From NCBI RefSeq assembly GCF_022829445.1, contig NZ_JAKSXY010000031.1, forward strand, positions 34,031 through 98,030: a DNA stretch of 64,000 nt, read 5' to 3'. This document shows, piece after piece, positions 9,174 to 19,457 of this stretch. The notes below the pieces were generated by a model. That model did not search any database. It saw only the letters and a list, made by a program, of their open reading frames with translations, and had not been told where the DNA came from. This stretch comes from Methylobacterium sp. J-068. GTDB lineage: Bacteria; Pseudomonadota; Alphaproteobacteria; Rhizobiales; Beijerinckiaceae. The translations under genes and the position numbers were made by a program. Every line of letters starts with the position of its first letter. Position 1 is the stretch's first letter.

Positions 9174-12021
9174 TCAGCTGGGTCGCAATCCGGGTCAGCG
9201 AGAAATCCTCCTCGAAGAACCGCGCCTGCCAGTCGGAGGGGCGGTTCGTCCGCCGGACCTGCACCGCCGTGACCTTGTACTCGGGGCAGTTGGTGGCCCA
9301 GTCCGAGTAATCGGTGGTGATCACGTTGGCGCCGGTCTTGGCGTGGTGGAAGGTCGTATACACGACGCCGGGCTGCATGCGCTCGGAGACGATGGCCTTC
9401 AGGGCGATGTCGCCCGAGCGGCTCTCCAGCGCGACGAGGTCACCGTCCACGATCCCGCGCACCTCCGCGTCGAAGGGATGGATCTCGAGGATGTCCTCCT
9501 CGTGCCAGCGCGAGTTCTCCGTGCGGCGGGTCTGGGCGCCGACATTGTACTGCGACAGGATGCGGCCGGTGGTGAGGATGAGCGGGAAGCGCGGGCCCGT
9601 GCGCTCCTCGGTCGGTACGTATTCGGTGATCATGAACTTGCCGAGGCCGCGCACGAAGCGGTCCACGTGCATCATCGGCGTGCCGAGGGGGGCGGCCTCG
9701 TTGCACGGCCACTGGATCGAGCCGAGCTCGTCGAGCTTGGCGAAGCTGACGCCCGAGAAGCTCGGGGTCAGGGACGCGATCTCGTCCATGATCTCGCTCG
9801 GGTGGCTGTAGTTCATCGGATAGCCGAGCGCGTTCGAGAGGAGCATGGTGCCCTCCCAGTCACCGACGCCCGAGAGCGGCGGCATCACCTTGCGGACGCG
9901 GGAGATGCGGCGCTCGGCATTGGTGAAGGTGCCGTCCTTCTCCAGGAACGAGGCGCCCGGCAGGAAGACGTGGGCGTACTTGGCCGTCTCGTTCAGGAAG
10001 ATGTCCTGGATGACGATGCATTCCATCGCCATCAGGCCGGCGGTGACGTGGTGCGTGTCGGGATCGGACTGCGCGATGTCCTCGCCCTGGATGTACATGC
10101 CCTTGAAGGCGCCATCGACGGCTTCGTCGAGCATGTTGGTGATGCGCAGGCCGGGATGCTGGTCGAGCGACACGCCCCAGAGCGATTCGAAGGTCTCGCG
10201 GGTGGCATCGTCCGAGACGTGGCGGTAGCCCGGAAGCTCGTGGGGGAACGAGCCCATGTCGCAGGAGCCCTGGACGTTGTTCTGGCCGCGCAGCGGGTTC
10301 ACGCCGGCGCCCAGCATGCCGATGTTGCCGGTGGCCATGGCGATGTTGGCCATGCCCATGACCATGGTCGAGCCCTGGCTGTGCTCGGTGACGCCGAGGC
10401 CGTAATAGATGCCGGCGGCGCCGCCCGTGGCGTAGAGGCGGGCGGCGGCCCGCAGCTCGGCCGGGTCGATGCCCGTATAGGTCGCCTGCGCCTCGGGAGA
10501 GTGGCGCTCGTCGGCGACGAAGCGGGCCCAGGCCTCGAAGTCGACCAGATCGCAACGCTCGCGCACATAGGCCTCGTCGACGAGACCTTCCGTGACGATG
10601 ACGTGCGCCATCGAGTTGATGAAGGCGACGTTGGAGCCGGGCTTCAGGGGCAGATGGTGGTCGGCCTTGATGTGAGGCGACTTCACGAGGTCGATCTTGC
10701 GCGGATCGGCGACGATGAGCCGGGCGCCCTCGCGCAGGCGCTTCTTCATGCGCGAGGCGAAGACCGGGTGGCCGTCGGTCGGGTTCGCGCCGATGACCAG
10801 GATCACGTCGGAATGCGCCACGGAGGCGAAGTCCTGCGTGCCGGCCGAGGTGCCGAGCGTCGACATCAGGCCGTAGCCGGTGGGCGAATGGCAGACACGG
10901 GCGCAGGTATCGACGTTGTTGTTGCCGAAGGCGGCGCGCACGAGCTTCTGGACGAGGTAGGCCTCCTCGTTGGTGCAGCGCGACGACGTGATGCCGCCGA
11001 CCGAGTCTTTTCCGTATTTCGCCTGGATGCGCTTGAACTCGGAGGCTGCGCGATCGATGGCCACCTCCCAAGAGACTTCCTGCCAGGGGTCCGTGATCTT
11101 GTCGCGGATCATCGGCTTGGTGATGCGGTCCTTGTGGGTGGCGTAGCCGTAGGCGAAGCGGCCCTTGACGCAGGAATGGCCGTCATTGGCCTTGCCGCCC
11201 TTGTAGGGCACCATGCGGACGATGCGGGTGCCCTGCATCTCGGCCTTGAAGGAGCAGCCGACACCGCAATAGGCGCAGGTCGTGATCTCGGAGTGATCGG
11301 GCTGGCCGTGCGCGATGATCGACTTCTCCTGGAGCGTCGCGGTCGGGCAGGCCTGCACGCAGGCGCCGCAGGAGACGCACTCCGAATCCATGAAGTTGGT
11401 CGGGCCGGCGGCAACGCGGCTGTCGAAGCCGCGGCCGGAGATCGTCAGCGCGAAGGTGCCCTGGATCTCCTCGCAGGCGCGGACGCAGCGGTTGCAGACG
11501 ATGCACTTCGAGGGATCGTAGGTGAAGTACGGGTTCGAGGTGTCCTTCGGCAGGTATTGCTCGGAGGTCGGCTTGACGTGGTTGGCACCGTCATAGCCGT
11601 AGCGCACATCGCGCAGGCCCACCGCGCCGGCCATGTCCTGCAACTCGCAGTCGCCGTTGGCGGCACAGGTCAGGCAGTCGAGCGGGTGATCGGAGATGTA
11701 GAGCTCCATCACGCCCTTGCGGAGCTTGGCGAGCTTGTCCGTCTGGGTCGAGACCACCATGCCGTTCTCGGCGGGCGTGGTGCAGGAGGCGGGCGTGCCG
11801 CGCCGGCCCTCGATCTCCACGAGGCAGAGGCGGCAGGAGCCGAACGCCTCGAGCGAATCGGTGGCGCAGAGCTTGGGGATCTGCGTGCCGGCATGCATGG
11901 CGGCGGCCATGACGGAGGTGCCGGCCGGGACGGTGACGCTCATGCCGTCGATGGTGAGCGTCACGGTCTGCTCGTTCACCCGGATCGGGGTGCCGTAGTC
12001 GATCTCTTTGATGAGGGCCAT
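9160..12021 (-). CDS. fdsA: NAD-dependent formate dehydrogenase, catalytic alpha subunit
   Basis: The 953-residue catalytic subunit that oxidises formate to CO2 at a molybdenum (bis-MGD) centre. Residues 1-90 form a NuoG-like [2Fe-2S] domain (C52, C63, C66, C80), followed by a His-Cys3 cluster (H112, C116, C119, C125) and two ferredoxin-like [4Fe-4S] motifs (C173-C183 and C215-C225). The molybdopterin domain starts with another [4Fe-4S] site (C249, C252, C256, C284). C377 followed by H378 in CARVCHSP fits the Mo-coordinating cysteine, so this is the Cys rather than the selenocysteine type. I chose the ATG at 12021 because GGAGG lies eight bases upstream. Electrons pass to FdsB/FdsG for NAD+ reduction. 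Confidence 0.97.
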   Translation of the reverse strand: MALIKEIDYGTPIRVNEQTVTLTIDGMSVTVPAGTSVMAAAMHAGTQIPKLCATDSLEAFGSCRLCLVEIEGRRGTPASCTTPAENGMVVSTQTDKLAKLRKGVMELYISDHPLDCLTCAANGDCELQDMAGAVGLRDVRYGYDGANHVKPTSEQYLPKDTSNPYFTYDPSKCIVCNRCVRACEEIQGTFALTISGRGFDSRVAAGPTNFMDSECVSCGACVQACPTATLQEKSIIAHGQPDHSEITTCAYCGVGCSFKAEMQGTRIVRMVPYKGGKANDGHSCVKGRFAYGYATHKDRITKPMIRDKITDPWQEVSWEVAIDRAASEFKRIQAKYGKDSVGGITSSRCTNEEAYLVQKLVRAAFGNNNVDTCARVCHSPTGYGLMSTLGTSAGTQDFASVAHSDVILVIGANPTDGHPVFASRMKKRLREGARLIVADPRKIDLVKSPHIKADHHLPLKPGSNVAFINSMAHVIVTEGLVDEAYVRERCDLVDFEAWARFVADERHSPEAQATYTGIDPAELRAAARLYATGGAAGIYYGLGVTEHSQGSTMVMGMANIAMATGNIGMLGAGVNPLRGQNNVQGSCDMGSFPHELPGYRHVSDDATRETFESLWGVSLDQHPGLRITNMLDEAVDGAFKGMYIQGEDIAQSDPDTHHVTAGLMAMECIVIQDIFLNETAKYAHVFLPGASFLEKDGTFTNAERRISRVRKVMPPLSGVGDWEGTMLLSNALGYPMNYSHPSEIMDEIASLTPSFSGVSFAKLDELGSIQWPCNEAAPLGTPMMHVDRFVRGLGKFMITEYVPTEERTGPRFPLILTTGRILSQYNVGAQTRRTENSRWHEEDILEIHPFDAEVRGIVDGDLVALESRSGDIALKAIVSERMQPGVVYTTFHHAKTGANVITTDYSDWATNCPEYKVTAVQVRRTNRPSDWQARFFEEDFSLTRIATQLNAAE

Positions 12022-12034
12022 GGGTCGCGCCTCC

Positions 12035-13594
12035 TTACTCGGCGGCAACGGACATCGTTCCGCGCTGCTGGAAATCCTCGGGGAAGTGGGTGATCGCGCT
12101 CATCACGGGCATCGGCGTCAGGCCGCCCATGGCGCAGAGCGACCCATCGGTCATCACGTCGCAGAGGTCGGCGACCACCGCGAGGTTCTCGGTCGGACGG
12201 ATGCCGGCGATGACCTTGTCCATGGTCTCGACGCCGCGCGTCGCGCCGATGCGGCAGGGCGTGCACTTGCCGCAGGATTCGACGGCGCAGAACTCGAAGG
12301 CGAAGCGGGCCTGCTTGGCCATGTCCACGGTGTCGTCGAACACCACGATGCCGCCATGGCCGACGAGCCCCTTCTTGGCCGCCATCGCCTCGTAGTCGAG
12401 GGGCGTGTCGAGGAGGTGATCGGGGAAGTAGGCGCCGAGCGGGCCGCCGACCTGCACCGCCCGCACCGGACGGCCACTCTGCGTCCCACCACCGAAATCC
12501 TCGATGATCTCGCGCAGCGTGATGCCGAAGGCGTACTCGATCAGGCCGCCGTGCTTGATGTTGCCGGCGAGCTGGATCGCCAGCGTGCCCAGCGACCGGC
12601 CCATGCCGTACTCGGCATAGGCCTTGGCGCCGTGCTCCAGGATGTAGGGCACGGCCGTGAAGGTCATCACGTTGTTGACCAGGGTCGGCTGGCCGAGGAA
12701 GCCCTTCAGGGCCGGGATCGGCGGCTTGGCGCGCACGATGCCGCGACGGCCCTCCAGACTCTCCAGCAGCGAGGTCTCCTCGCCGCAGATATAGGCGCCG
12801 GCGCCGAGGCGGACCTCGAGGTGGAAGGCCTTGCCGGAGTTCATGACGTTGTCGCCGAGGACGCCTGCCGCGATGCCGTTGGCAATGGCTTCCTTCAACG
12901 TCGCGAAGGCCTGCGGGTATTCGGAGCGCAGATAGATGTAACCGCGCGTGGCGCCGGTGGCGATGCCCGCGATGGTCATGCCCTCGATGAGGTTGAAGGG
13001 ATCGCCCTCCATCATCATCCGGTCGGCGAAGGTGCCGGAATCGCCCTCGTCGGCGTTGCAGACCACGTATTTCTGGCCCGACTGCGCCAGCATCACGGTG
13101 TTCCACTTGATACCGGCGGGGAAGCCGGCGCCACCACGGCCGCGCAGGCCGGAATCGCGCACCTGCGCGACGATGCCGGCGGCATCGAGCTTCAGCGCGG
13201 CCTCGAGCCCCCTGTAGCCCCCGTGCGCCCGGTAATCCTCGACCGAGACCGGATCGACGACGCCGCAGCGCTGGAAGGTGAGCCGGTGCTGGCGGGCGAG
13301 ATAGGGGATCTTCTCCGGGTCGCCGAGGCAGAGCGCATGGGCGCTGCCCTCGACCAGGCCGCCATCGAGCAGGCCGTCGACATCGGCCGGGGTCACGGGC
13401 CCGTAGGCGACACGGCCCTGGGGCGTGACCACCTCGATCATCGGCTCCAGCCAGAGCATACCCCGCGAGCCGGTGCGCACGATGGTGACGTCGAGGCCCC
13501 GGCGCTCGGCGCCGGCAAAGAGCGCGCGCGCGACACGATTGGCGCCGAGGCCGAGGGCGACGGCGTCGCGCGGAACGGTGATCGTGATGCTCAC
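12035..13594 (-). CDS. fdsB: NAD-dependent formate dehydrogenase, beta (diaphorase) subunit
   Basis: A 519-residue NuoF-like subunit that takes electrons from FdsA and reduces NAD+ on FMN. An N-terminal ~100-residue thioredoxin-like extension precedes the flavin domain, which carries the glycine-rich RGRGGAGFPAG (about residues 151-161) for NADH and FMN. Near the C-terminus ESCGKCTPCRIG supplies the [4Fe-4S] ligands. The start is a GTG at 13594 that overlaps the fdsG stop as GTGA, indicating coupling. An upstream in-frame ATG would run deep into fdsG and is not credible. The gap to fdsA is 13 bases. Confidence 0.95.
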   Translation of the reverse strand: MSITITVPRDAVALGLGANRVARALFAGAERRGLDVTIVRTGSRGMLWLEPMIEVVTPQGRVAYGPVTPADVDGLLDGGLVEGSAHALCLGDPEKIPYLARQHRLTFQRCGVVDPVSVEDYRAHGGYRGLEAALKLDAAGIVAQVRDSGLRGRGGAGFPAGIKWNTVMLAQSGQKYVVCNADEGDSGTFADRMMMEGDPFNLIEGMTIAGIATGATRGYIYLRSEYPQAFATLKEAIANGIAAGVLGDNVMNSGKAFHLEVRLGAGAYICGEETSLLESLEGRRGIVRAKPPIPALKGFLGQPTLVNNVMTFTAVPYILEHGAKAYAEYGMGRSLGTLAIQLAGNIKHGGLIEYAFGITLREIIEDFGGGTQSGRPVRAVQVGGPLGAYFPDHLLDTPLDYEAMAAKKGLVGHGGIVVFDDTVDMAKQARFAFEFCAVESCGKCTPCRIGATRGVETMDKVIAGIRPTENLAVVADLCDVMTDGSLCAMGGLTPMPVMSAITHFPEDFQQRGTMSVAAE

Positions 13595-14064
13595 GACTTC
13601 ATCTCCGTCAGGGCGGCTTCGAGGGAATCGGCGGTCAGGCGGGCGATCGGCTCGTCGTCCACGAGCGCGCCCGGACCGTTGGCGCAGAGACCAAGGCAGT
13701 AGACCGGCTCCACCGTCACCTGCCCGTCGGGGGTCGTCCCGTGCCAATCGATGCCCAGGCGAGAGAGGATCTGCGCATGCAGCGCGTCCGAACCCATGGC
13801 CTGGCAGGCCTCGGCCCGACACAGCTTCACCTGATGCCGGCCCGCCGGAGCGCGGCGGAAATCGTGATAGAAGGTGATGCAGCCGTGGACCTCGGCCCGC
13901 GACAGGTTCAGCGCATCCGCGATGAGAGGTACGGCGCCCTCGTCGACGTAGCCGAATGTCTCCTGCAAGGCGTGCAGGATCGGCAAGGTCGCGCCTTCGA
14001 GGTGGACGTGATCGGCGATGATCCCGGCGGCGCGGGGCTCGCTCCAGGGCTCGTTCGGCACCAT
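13591..14064 (-). CDS. fdsG: NAD-dependent formate dehydrogenase, gamma subunit
   Basis: A 157-residue NuoE-like thioredoxin-fold [2Fe-2S] protein. The four cluster ligands are C82 and C87 (KLCRAEACQ) and C123 and C127 (YCLGLCANGPG), with the usual spacing. With FdsB it forms the diaphorase part of the soluble formate dehydrogenase. The ATG at 14064 is preceded by AGGA four bases upstream; a longer in-frame version would add about 40 unrelated residues. It is the first structural gene of the operon, so the promoter should lie in the 166 bases between it and the LysR gene. Confidence 0.95.
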   Translation of the reverse strand: MVPNEPWSEPRAAGIIADHVHLEGATLPILHALQETFGYVDEGAVPLIADALNLSRAEVHGCITFYHDFRRAPAGRHQVKLCRAEACQAMGSDALHAQILSRLGIDWHGTTPDGQVTVEPVYCLGLCANGPGALVDDEPIARLTADSLEAALTEMKS

Positions 14065-14167
14065 TGTTCCTACCCAGATTGATCTTGTTCTGGTTCCAGG
14101 GTGGTATATCGCCAACACGTGATCAACCGTGCTGTTCGGTCGGGCGACATGTATTTTTTGTCGAGAA

Positions 14168-14182
14168 GCGTTGCCGCAACGC
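14168..14182. promoter_or_regulatory. inverted repeat upstream of fdsG, candidate operator
   Basis: A perfect interrupted palindrome GCGTTGC-C-GCAACGC (7-bp arms), about 104 bases upstream of the fdsG start and 49 bases past the LysR stop. On the fdsG strand TTGCGG in its right half is 17 bases from AAATAC, a possible weak -35/-10 pair, so a bound regulator could touch RNA polymerase here. It could instead be an RNA hairpin ending the regulator transcript, but no T-tract follows. Function is inferred only. Confidence 0.4.
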
Positions 14183-14230
14183 AAAAGACCAGGGTAACAG
14201 GTGCTAATTTTGTGCCCGTCTCAAATTTTT

Positions 14231-15139
14231 CTATAGGACATCAATCATCTGGGTGATCCCGGGGGCCACCGCCCGCGCCTCCACGATGAGACCGGCGCAG
14301 AGCGGCGTCATCGGTTCGCGCTCCGGAACCACGAGGCCGACGAGGTGGCTGAGGTCCGGCTCCACGATGGGAACGGCCCGGACGCGATCGTTCAGCCGGA
14401 ACGTGTCGGCCAGCACCGCCGGCATGATGCTCGCCCATTTCGCCGTGCGGACATGGGTCAGGAGCACGATCATGGAGTTCGATTCGAGCAGAGGCGCCGA
14501 TTCGGTGCCCGCCTTCAGCAATTGCCGGTCGATGATGCGCCGGTTCTGCATGTCCGGCGTCAGGAGACAGAGCGGCAGGCTCGCCACCTCGTCCCAGGTC
14601 ACCATGTCTCGGGCGCCGAAGATCCCGTCGATGGCCGTGAGCAGCCGGTACCGCTCCCGATAGAGTGGGACCGCCGTCAGCCGGCCGAGCGGCTCGTTCT
14701 CGAGATAGGTGATGCCGGCATCGATCTCGAGATCGGCGATCAGGCGCCCGATCTCGCCCGAGGTCGTGGATTGAACGGAGAAGCGGACGTTCGGATGCCG
14801 CGTCCGGAAGGGCGTGGTCAGTGCCGCCACGATGGGCGTCGCGGTCGGGATCGTGGCGAGGCGCAGGGTGCCGGTGAGGCCGCGCCGCAGGCTCGTGACT
14901 TCCTCGCGCATGGCGCGGGCATCCCCGACGATGCGCCGCGCCCATTCGAGGACGCGCTCGCCTTCCGGCGTGAAGCCCTGAAAACGCGAGCCGCGTTGCA
15001 CCAGAAGCACACCCAAGCGTTCCTCGAGCTGCTTCACGCCCGCCGAAAGCGTCTGCTGCGAGACGTTGCAGACCTGAGCGGCACGCCCGAAATGGCGCTC
15101 GCGCGCCAGGGCCAGGATGAATTCCAGTCGATCGATCAC
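14231..15139 (-). CDS. LysR-type transcriptional regulator upstream of formate dehydrogenase
   Basis: A 302-residue LysR-family regulator. Residues about 1-60 are the winged helix-turn-helix (HFGRAAQVCNVSQQTLSAGVKQLEERLG), and residues 90-295 form the periplasmic-binding-protein-like effector domain. I chose the GTG at 15139, which gives the typical VIDRLEFILAL start and has AGAGG seven bases upstream; the longer open frame adds an atypical N-terminus. It lies just upstream of and in the same direction as fdsGBA-fdhD-fdsD, so control of formate oxidation is likely, as for LysR regulators next to fds operons elsewhere. The effector is unknown. Confidence 0.92.
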   Translation of the reverse strand: MIDRLEFILALARERHFGRAAQVCNVSQQTLSAGVKQLEERLGVLLVQRGSRFQGFTPEGERVLEWARRIVGDARAMREEVTSLRRGLTGTLRLATIPTATPIVAALTTPFRTRHPNVRFSVQSTTSGEIGRLIADLEIDAGITYLENEPLGRLTAVPLYRERYRLLTAIDGIFGARDMVTWDEVASLPLCLLTPDMQNRRIIDRQLLKAGTESAPLLESNSMIVLLTHVRTAKWASIMPAVLADTFRLNDRVRAVPIVEPDLSHLVGLVVPEREPMTPLCAGLIVEARAVAPGITQMIDVL

Positions 15140-15552
15140 GCGCGGACCTCTGCCGGGCAGGCTTTTAAACAACGGGCGCCAGAGACAGGCTTGCATCCTG
15201 CGCACTTCGAGACATTCGGCGCCAGGGAAAGCGGTGCACCGGCACGGATCCGTCCCGGCGGGAGGTCAGAATACCCGGTATCCACTGGCGTATTGAATAC
15301 ATACCGACGAAAGCCCAGGCCGTGACATCGCGAGAGACGGGGAAATGGCCGCCTCGACCCCAGGAAGGCGCACGATGCGACGCTGTTGCGGTTGCGCACC
15401 TCACGCCCTTGTGGTCTGACACGCCAATCGGCGCGACATGGGCTCGGACCCATGGACGGCCCGCGATCCGCGAAATGCACTTGCGATTTGTAACAAACCC
15501 AGCAAGACGCGCGGCATCGGCAATGACCATCACGGGGAGCCACGAGAGGCAG
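15140..15552. other. divergent intergenic region, LysR gene / coxB
   Basis: A 413-base gap between divergent genes. It holds the ATAC/GTAT cluster at 15271-15305 and should contain the promoter of the cytochrome oxidase operon. Open frames extend into it on both strands but show no motif or plausible start. An ATG at 15523 in frame with coxB would add ten residues before the signal peptide. I see no RNA gene. Confidence 0.5.
15271..15305. promoter_or_regulatory. cluster of ATAC/GTAT half-sites upstream of the LysR gene
   Basis: Three short dyads lie within 35 bases: ATACC-C-GGTAT at 15271-15281, GTATT-G-AATAC at 15290-15300 and another ATACC at 15301-15305. They are about 132-166 bases upstream of the LysR GTG start. 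LysR-type proteins bind several such half-sites, often near their own promoters, so autoregulation is plausible. The coxB gene on the other strand starts about 250 bases away. No binding evidence is available from the sequence alone. Confidence 0.4.
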
Positions 15553-16392
15553 ATGCGGACGACGCAGGCGCAACACCGGTCATCATGGGGGCTTGCCGCG
15601 CTCGGCGCGTTCCTCGTCTCAACGTCCTCGGCTCTCGCGGCCGGCATCGGCCAGCCCGTGCCGTGGCAGATGGACCGTCAGGTCGCCGTCACCGAGAACG
15701 CACGGGACATCCATGCGTTCGAAAACGGCATGCACTGGCTGTCGTTCGGCATCTCGCTGTTCGTCCTCGGGCTGCTCCTGTACTGCGTGTACCGTTTCAG
15801 CGAGAAGGCGAACCCGACGCCCTCGAAGACCACGCACAACACCATGATCGAGGTGGCCTGGACGATCGTCCCGGTGCTGATCCTCGTCGCCGTCGCGATC
15901 CCGTCCTTCCGCCTGCTGCGCACGCAGCTCTCCGACCCGAAGGCCGACGTGCTCGTCAAGGTCATCGGCCATGCCTGGTACTGGTCCTACGAGTACCCGG
16001 CCGTGGAGAACGGCGGCGGCTTCACCTTCGACGCGAACCTCGACGAGGACAAGCAGCCCAAGCTCCTGGGCACCGACAACGACATGGTCGTGCCGGTGAA
16101 CAAGATCGTGAAGATCCAGGTCACGGCCGCCGACGTGATGCATTCCTGGGCCGTGCCCTCCTTCGGCTTCAAGATCGACGCCGTCCCAGGCCGCCTGAAC
16201 CAGTTCTGGTTCAAGGCCGACCGCGAGGGCACCTATCATGGCCAGTGCTCGGAGCTCTGCGGCGCCCGCCACGCCTACATGCCGATCACGGTCCAGGTCG
16301 TGAGCGAGGAGGCCTACGCCAAGTGGCTCGCCGAGGGTAAGACGAAGTTCGCCCGCATCGACGACCCGTCGAAGTTCGCCGACGCCCGGTAA
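15553..16392 (+). CDS. coxB: cytochrome c oxidase subunit II
   Basis: A 279-residue subunit II of the aa3-type cytochrome c oxidase, which accepts electrons from cytochrome c at the binuclear CuA centre. A signal peptide of about 30 residues is followed by two membrane segments (about 61-80 and 101-120) and a periplasmic cupredoxin domain. The CuA ligands are all present: H197, C232, E234, C236, H240 and M243 in the motif HGQCSELCGARHAYM. The ATG at 15553 was preferred because it starts the signal peptide; AGAGG is close upstream. It is the first gene of an oxidase and assembly-factor operon. Confidence 0.95.
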   Translation: MRTTQAQHRSSWGLAALGAFLVSTSSALAAGIGQPVPWQMDRQVAVTENARDIHAFENGMHWLSFGISLFVLGLLLYCVYRFSEKANPTPSKTTHNTMIEVAWTIVPVLILVAVAIPSFRLLRTQLSDPKADVLVKVIGHAWYWSYEYPAVENGGGFTFDANLDEDKQPKLLGTDNDMVVPVNKIVKIQVTAADVMHSWAVPSFGFKIDAVPGRLNQFWFKADREGTYHGQCSELCGARHAYMPITVQVVSEEAYAKWLAEGKTKFARIDDPSKFADAR

Positions 16393-18111
<1,719 letters not shown>

Positions 18112-18118
18112 GGCGAAC

Positions 18119-18197
18119 CGAGCGCCTCTCGGCACGAGAGCGCTCGGCGCGAACACATCTCGGATTGCGAGGACCGCGCGAGCGGTCCTCGCTCTTT
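18119..18197 (+). terminator. tandem hairpins after coxA
   Basis: Two hairpins in the 200-base gap between coxA and ctaB. The first (18119-18146) pairs CGAGCGCCTCTCG with CGAGAGCGCTCG, with one unpaired C. The second (18167-18192) is a perfect 11-bp stem GCGAGGACCGC with a GCGA tetraloop, followed by TCTTT. The second has the form of a rho-independent terminator. Since ctaB, ctaG and coxC follow in the same direction, it may act as a partial terminator lowering assembly-factor expression relative to coxBA. Confidence 0.75.
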
Positions 18198-18311
18198 CCC
18201 GGAGGCCCCGGTCGAGCTCCGCGTGAGCCCGACCGGGACTTCCCGCAAAGGGCGGCGCCTCGCGGCGCGATCCGAAGCCCGAACCGGACACGAAAACCGC
18301 ATCAGGGACCC

Positions 18312-19262
18312 ATGACGAGCCTGTCGAACAGCCTATCCGCTGGCGCCGAGCCGCAAGTTCTGTCGCCGGTCGGCGGCGAGGTTTCGGACTTCTTCGCCCT
18401 GCTGAAGCCGCGCGTGATGGTGCTCGTCATCTTCACCGCCCTCGTCGGCATGGTGGTCTCGAACGTCCACATCCAGCCCGTCGTCGGCTCGATCTCGCTG
18501 CTGATGATCGCGGTCGGGGCCGGCGCTTCGGGCTGCCTCAACATGTGGTGGGACGCCGATATCGACGCGGTGATGACCCGCACCGCCAAGCGTCCGATCC
18601 CGGACGGGCGCATCCGGCCCGACGAGGCGCTGGCCTTCGGCATCGTGCTGTCGGTCGGCTCCGTGCTGGTCCTCGGCCTCGCCTCGAACTGGCTCGCGGC
18701 CGGGCTCCTCGCCTTCACCATCGTGTTCTACGCCGTGGTCTATTCCATGTGGCTGAAGCGGGCGACGCCGCAGAACATCGTCATCGGCGGCGCGGCCGGC
18801 GCCCTGCCCCCGATGGTCGGCCAGGCCGCCGTCACCGGCGGCATCGGCATCGAATCGGTGGTGTTGTTCCTCATCATCTTCATCTGGACGCCGCCCCATT
18901 TCTGGGCGCTCGCGCTGATCAAGTCGGCCGATTACGCGAAGGCGGGCATCCCGATGATGCCGAACGTCGCCGGCCCGCAATCGACTCGCCGCCAGATCAT
19001 CGCCTACTCGGTCGTCCTCTTCCCGCTCTGCCTCGCGCCCGTCATCCTCGGGTTCGGCGGCTGGCTCTATGCCGTGACGGCCTTCCTCGGCGGCCTCGGC
19101 ATGCTGGCCTTCAGCGTCCACGTCTTCCGCAATCGCGAGGGTGAGCCCGAGCGCAAGGCCGCCATGGGCATGTTCGGGTTCTCGATCCTGCACCTGTTCC
19201 TGATGTTCGCGGCCCTGCTGGCCGAGCAGAGCCTCGGGCTGTTCCGCGCGGTGGTGCTGTGA
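18312..19262 (+). CDS. ctaB: protoheme IX farnesyltransferase (heme O synthase)
   Basis: A 316-residue UbiA-family membrane prenyltransferase that adds a farnesyl group to heme b to make heme O, the precursor of heme A for subunit I. The Mg2+/prenyl-diphosphate motif NMWWDADIDAVMTRT (about residues 77-91) and the second conserved loop near YAKAGIPMMPNVAG are present. Multiple membrane helices are evident. I chose the ATG at 18312, with AGGGA just upstream; the much longer open frame starting inside coxA is a chance extension. Its stop overlaps the GTG of the next small gene. Confidence 0.95.
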   Translation: MTSLSNSLSAGAEPQVLSPVGGEVSDFFALLKPRVMVLVIFTALVGMVVSNVHIQPVVGSISLLMIAVGAGASGCLNMWWDADIDAVMTRTAKRPIPDGRIRPDEALAFGIVLSVGSVLVLGLASNWLAAGLLAFTIVFYAVVYSMWLKRATPQNIVIGGAAGALPPMVGQAAVTGGIGIESVVLFLIIFIWTPPHFWALALIKSADYAKAGIPMMPNVAGPQSTRRQIIAYSVVLFPLCLAPVILGFGGWLYAVTAFLGGLGMLAFSVHVFRNREGEPERKAAMGMFGFSILHLFLMFAALLAEQSLGLFRAVVL

Positions 19263-19432
19263 ACGATCGTCCCGGATTGCCGGGTGCGCCGCGTCCGTTG
19301 ACGCCCGAGGAGTCGCAGCGGCGGCGCAAGCGGTCCATCGCCATCGCGGCCGTCCTGTTCGCGCTGGTGACGATCTTCTACGTCCTGACGATCGCCAAGC
19401 TCGGACCGCAGATCCTCAATCGCCCGATCTGA
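19259..19432 (+). CDS. small single-pass membrane protein, CoxF-like
   Basis: A 57-residue gene hidden between ctaB and ctaG. It starts at a GTG that overlaps the ctaB stop (GTGA) and ends at 19432, 25 bases before ctaG. The product has a basic N-terminal segment (ESQRRRKRS) and one hydrophobic helix (IAIAAVLFALVTIFYVLTI), so it should be an inner-membrane protein with its N-terminus in the cytoplasm. Small proteins at this position are annotated CoxF in Rhizobiales oxidase operons. Position, coupling and the clean helix support a real gene. Its role in oxidase assembly is inferred from neighbours only. Confidence 0.8.
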   Translation: MNDRPGLPGAPRPLTPEESQRRRKRSIAIAAVLFALVTIFYVLTIAKLGPQILNRPI

Positions 19433-19457
19433 TCCTCCAGGATAGCGACGGAGCCTC

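Noticed and set aside
14231..15205. Longer LysR protein starting at 15205
   Set aside because: The extra 22 residues (MRRMQACLWRPLF...) are not part of the LysR fold. The GTG at 15139 has a ribosome binding site and gives the normal start.
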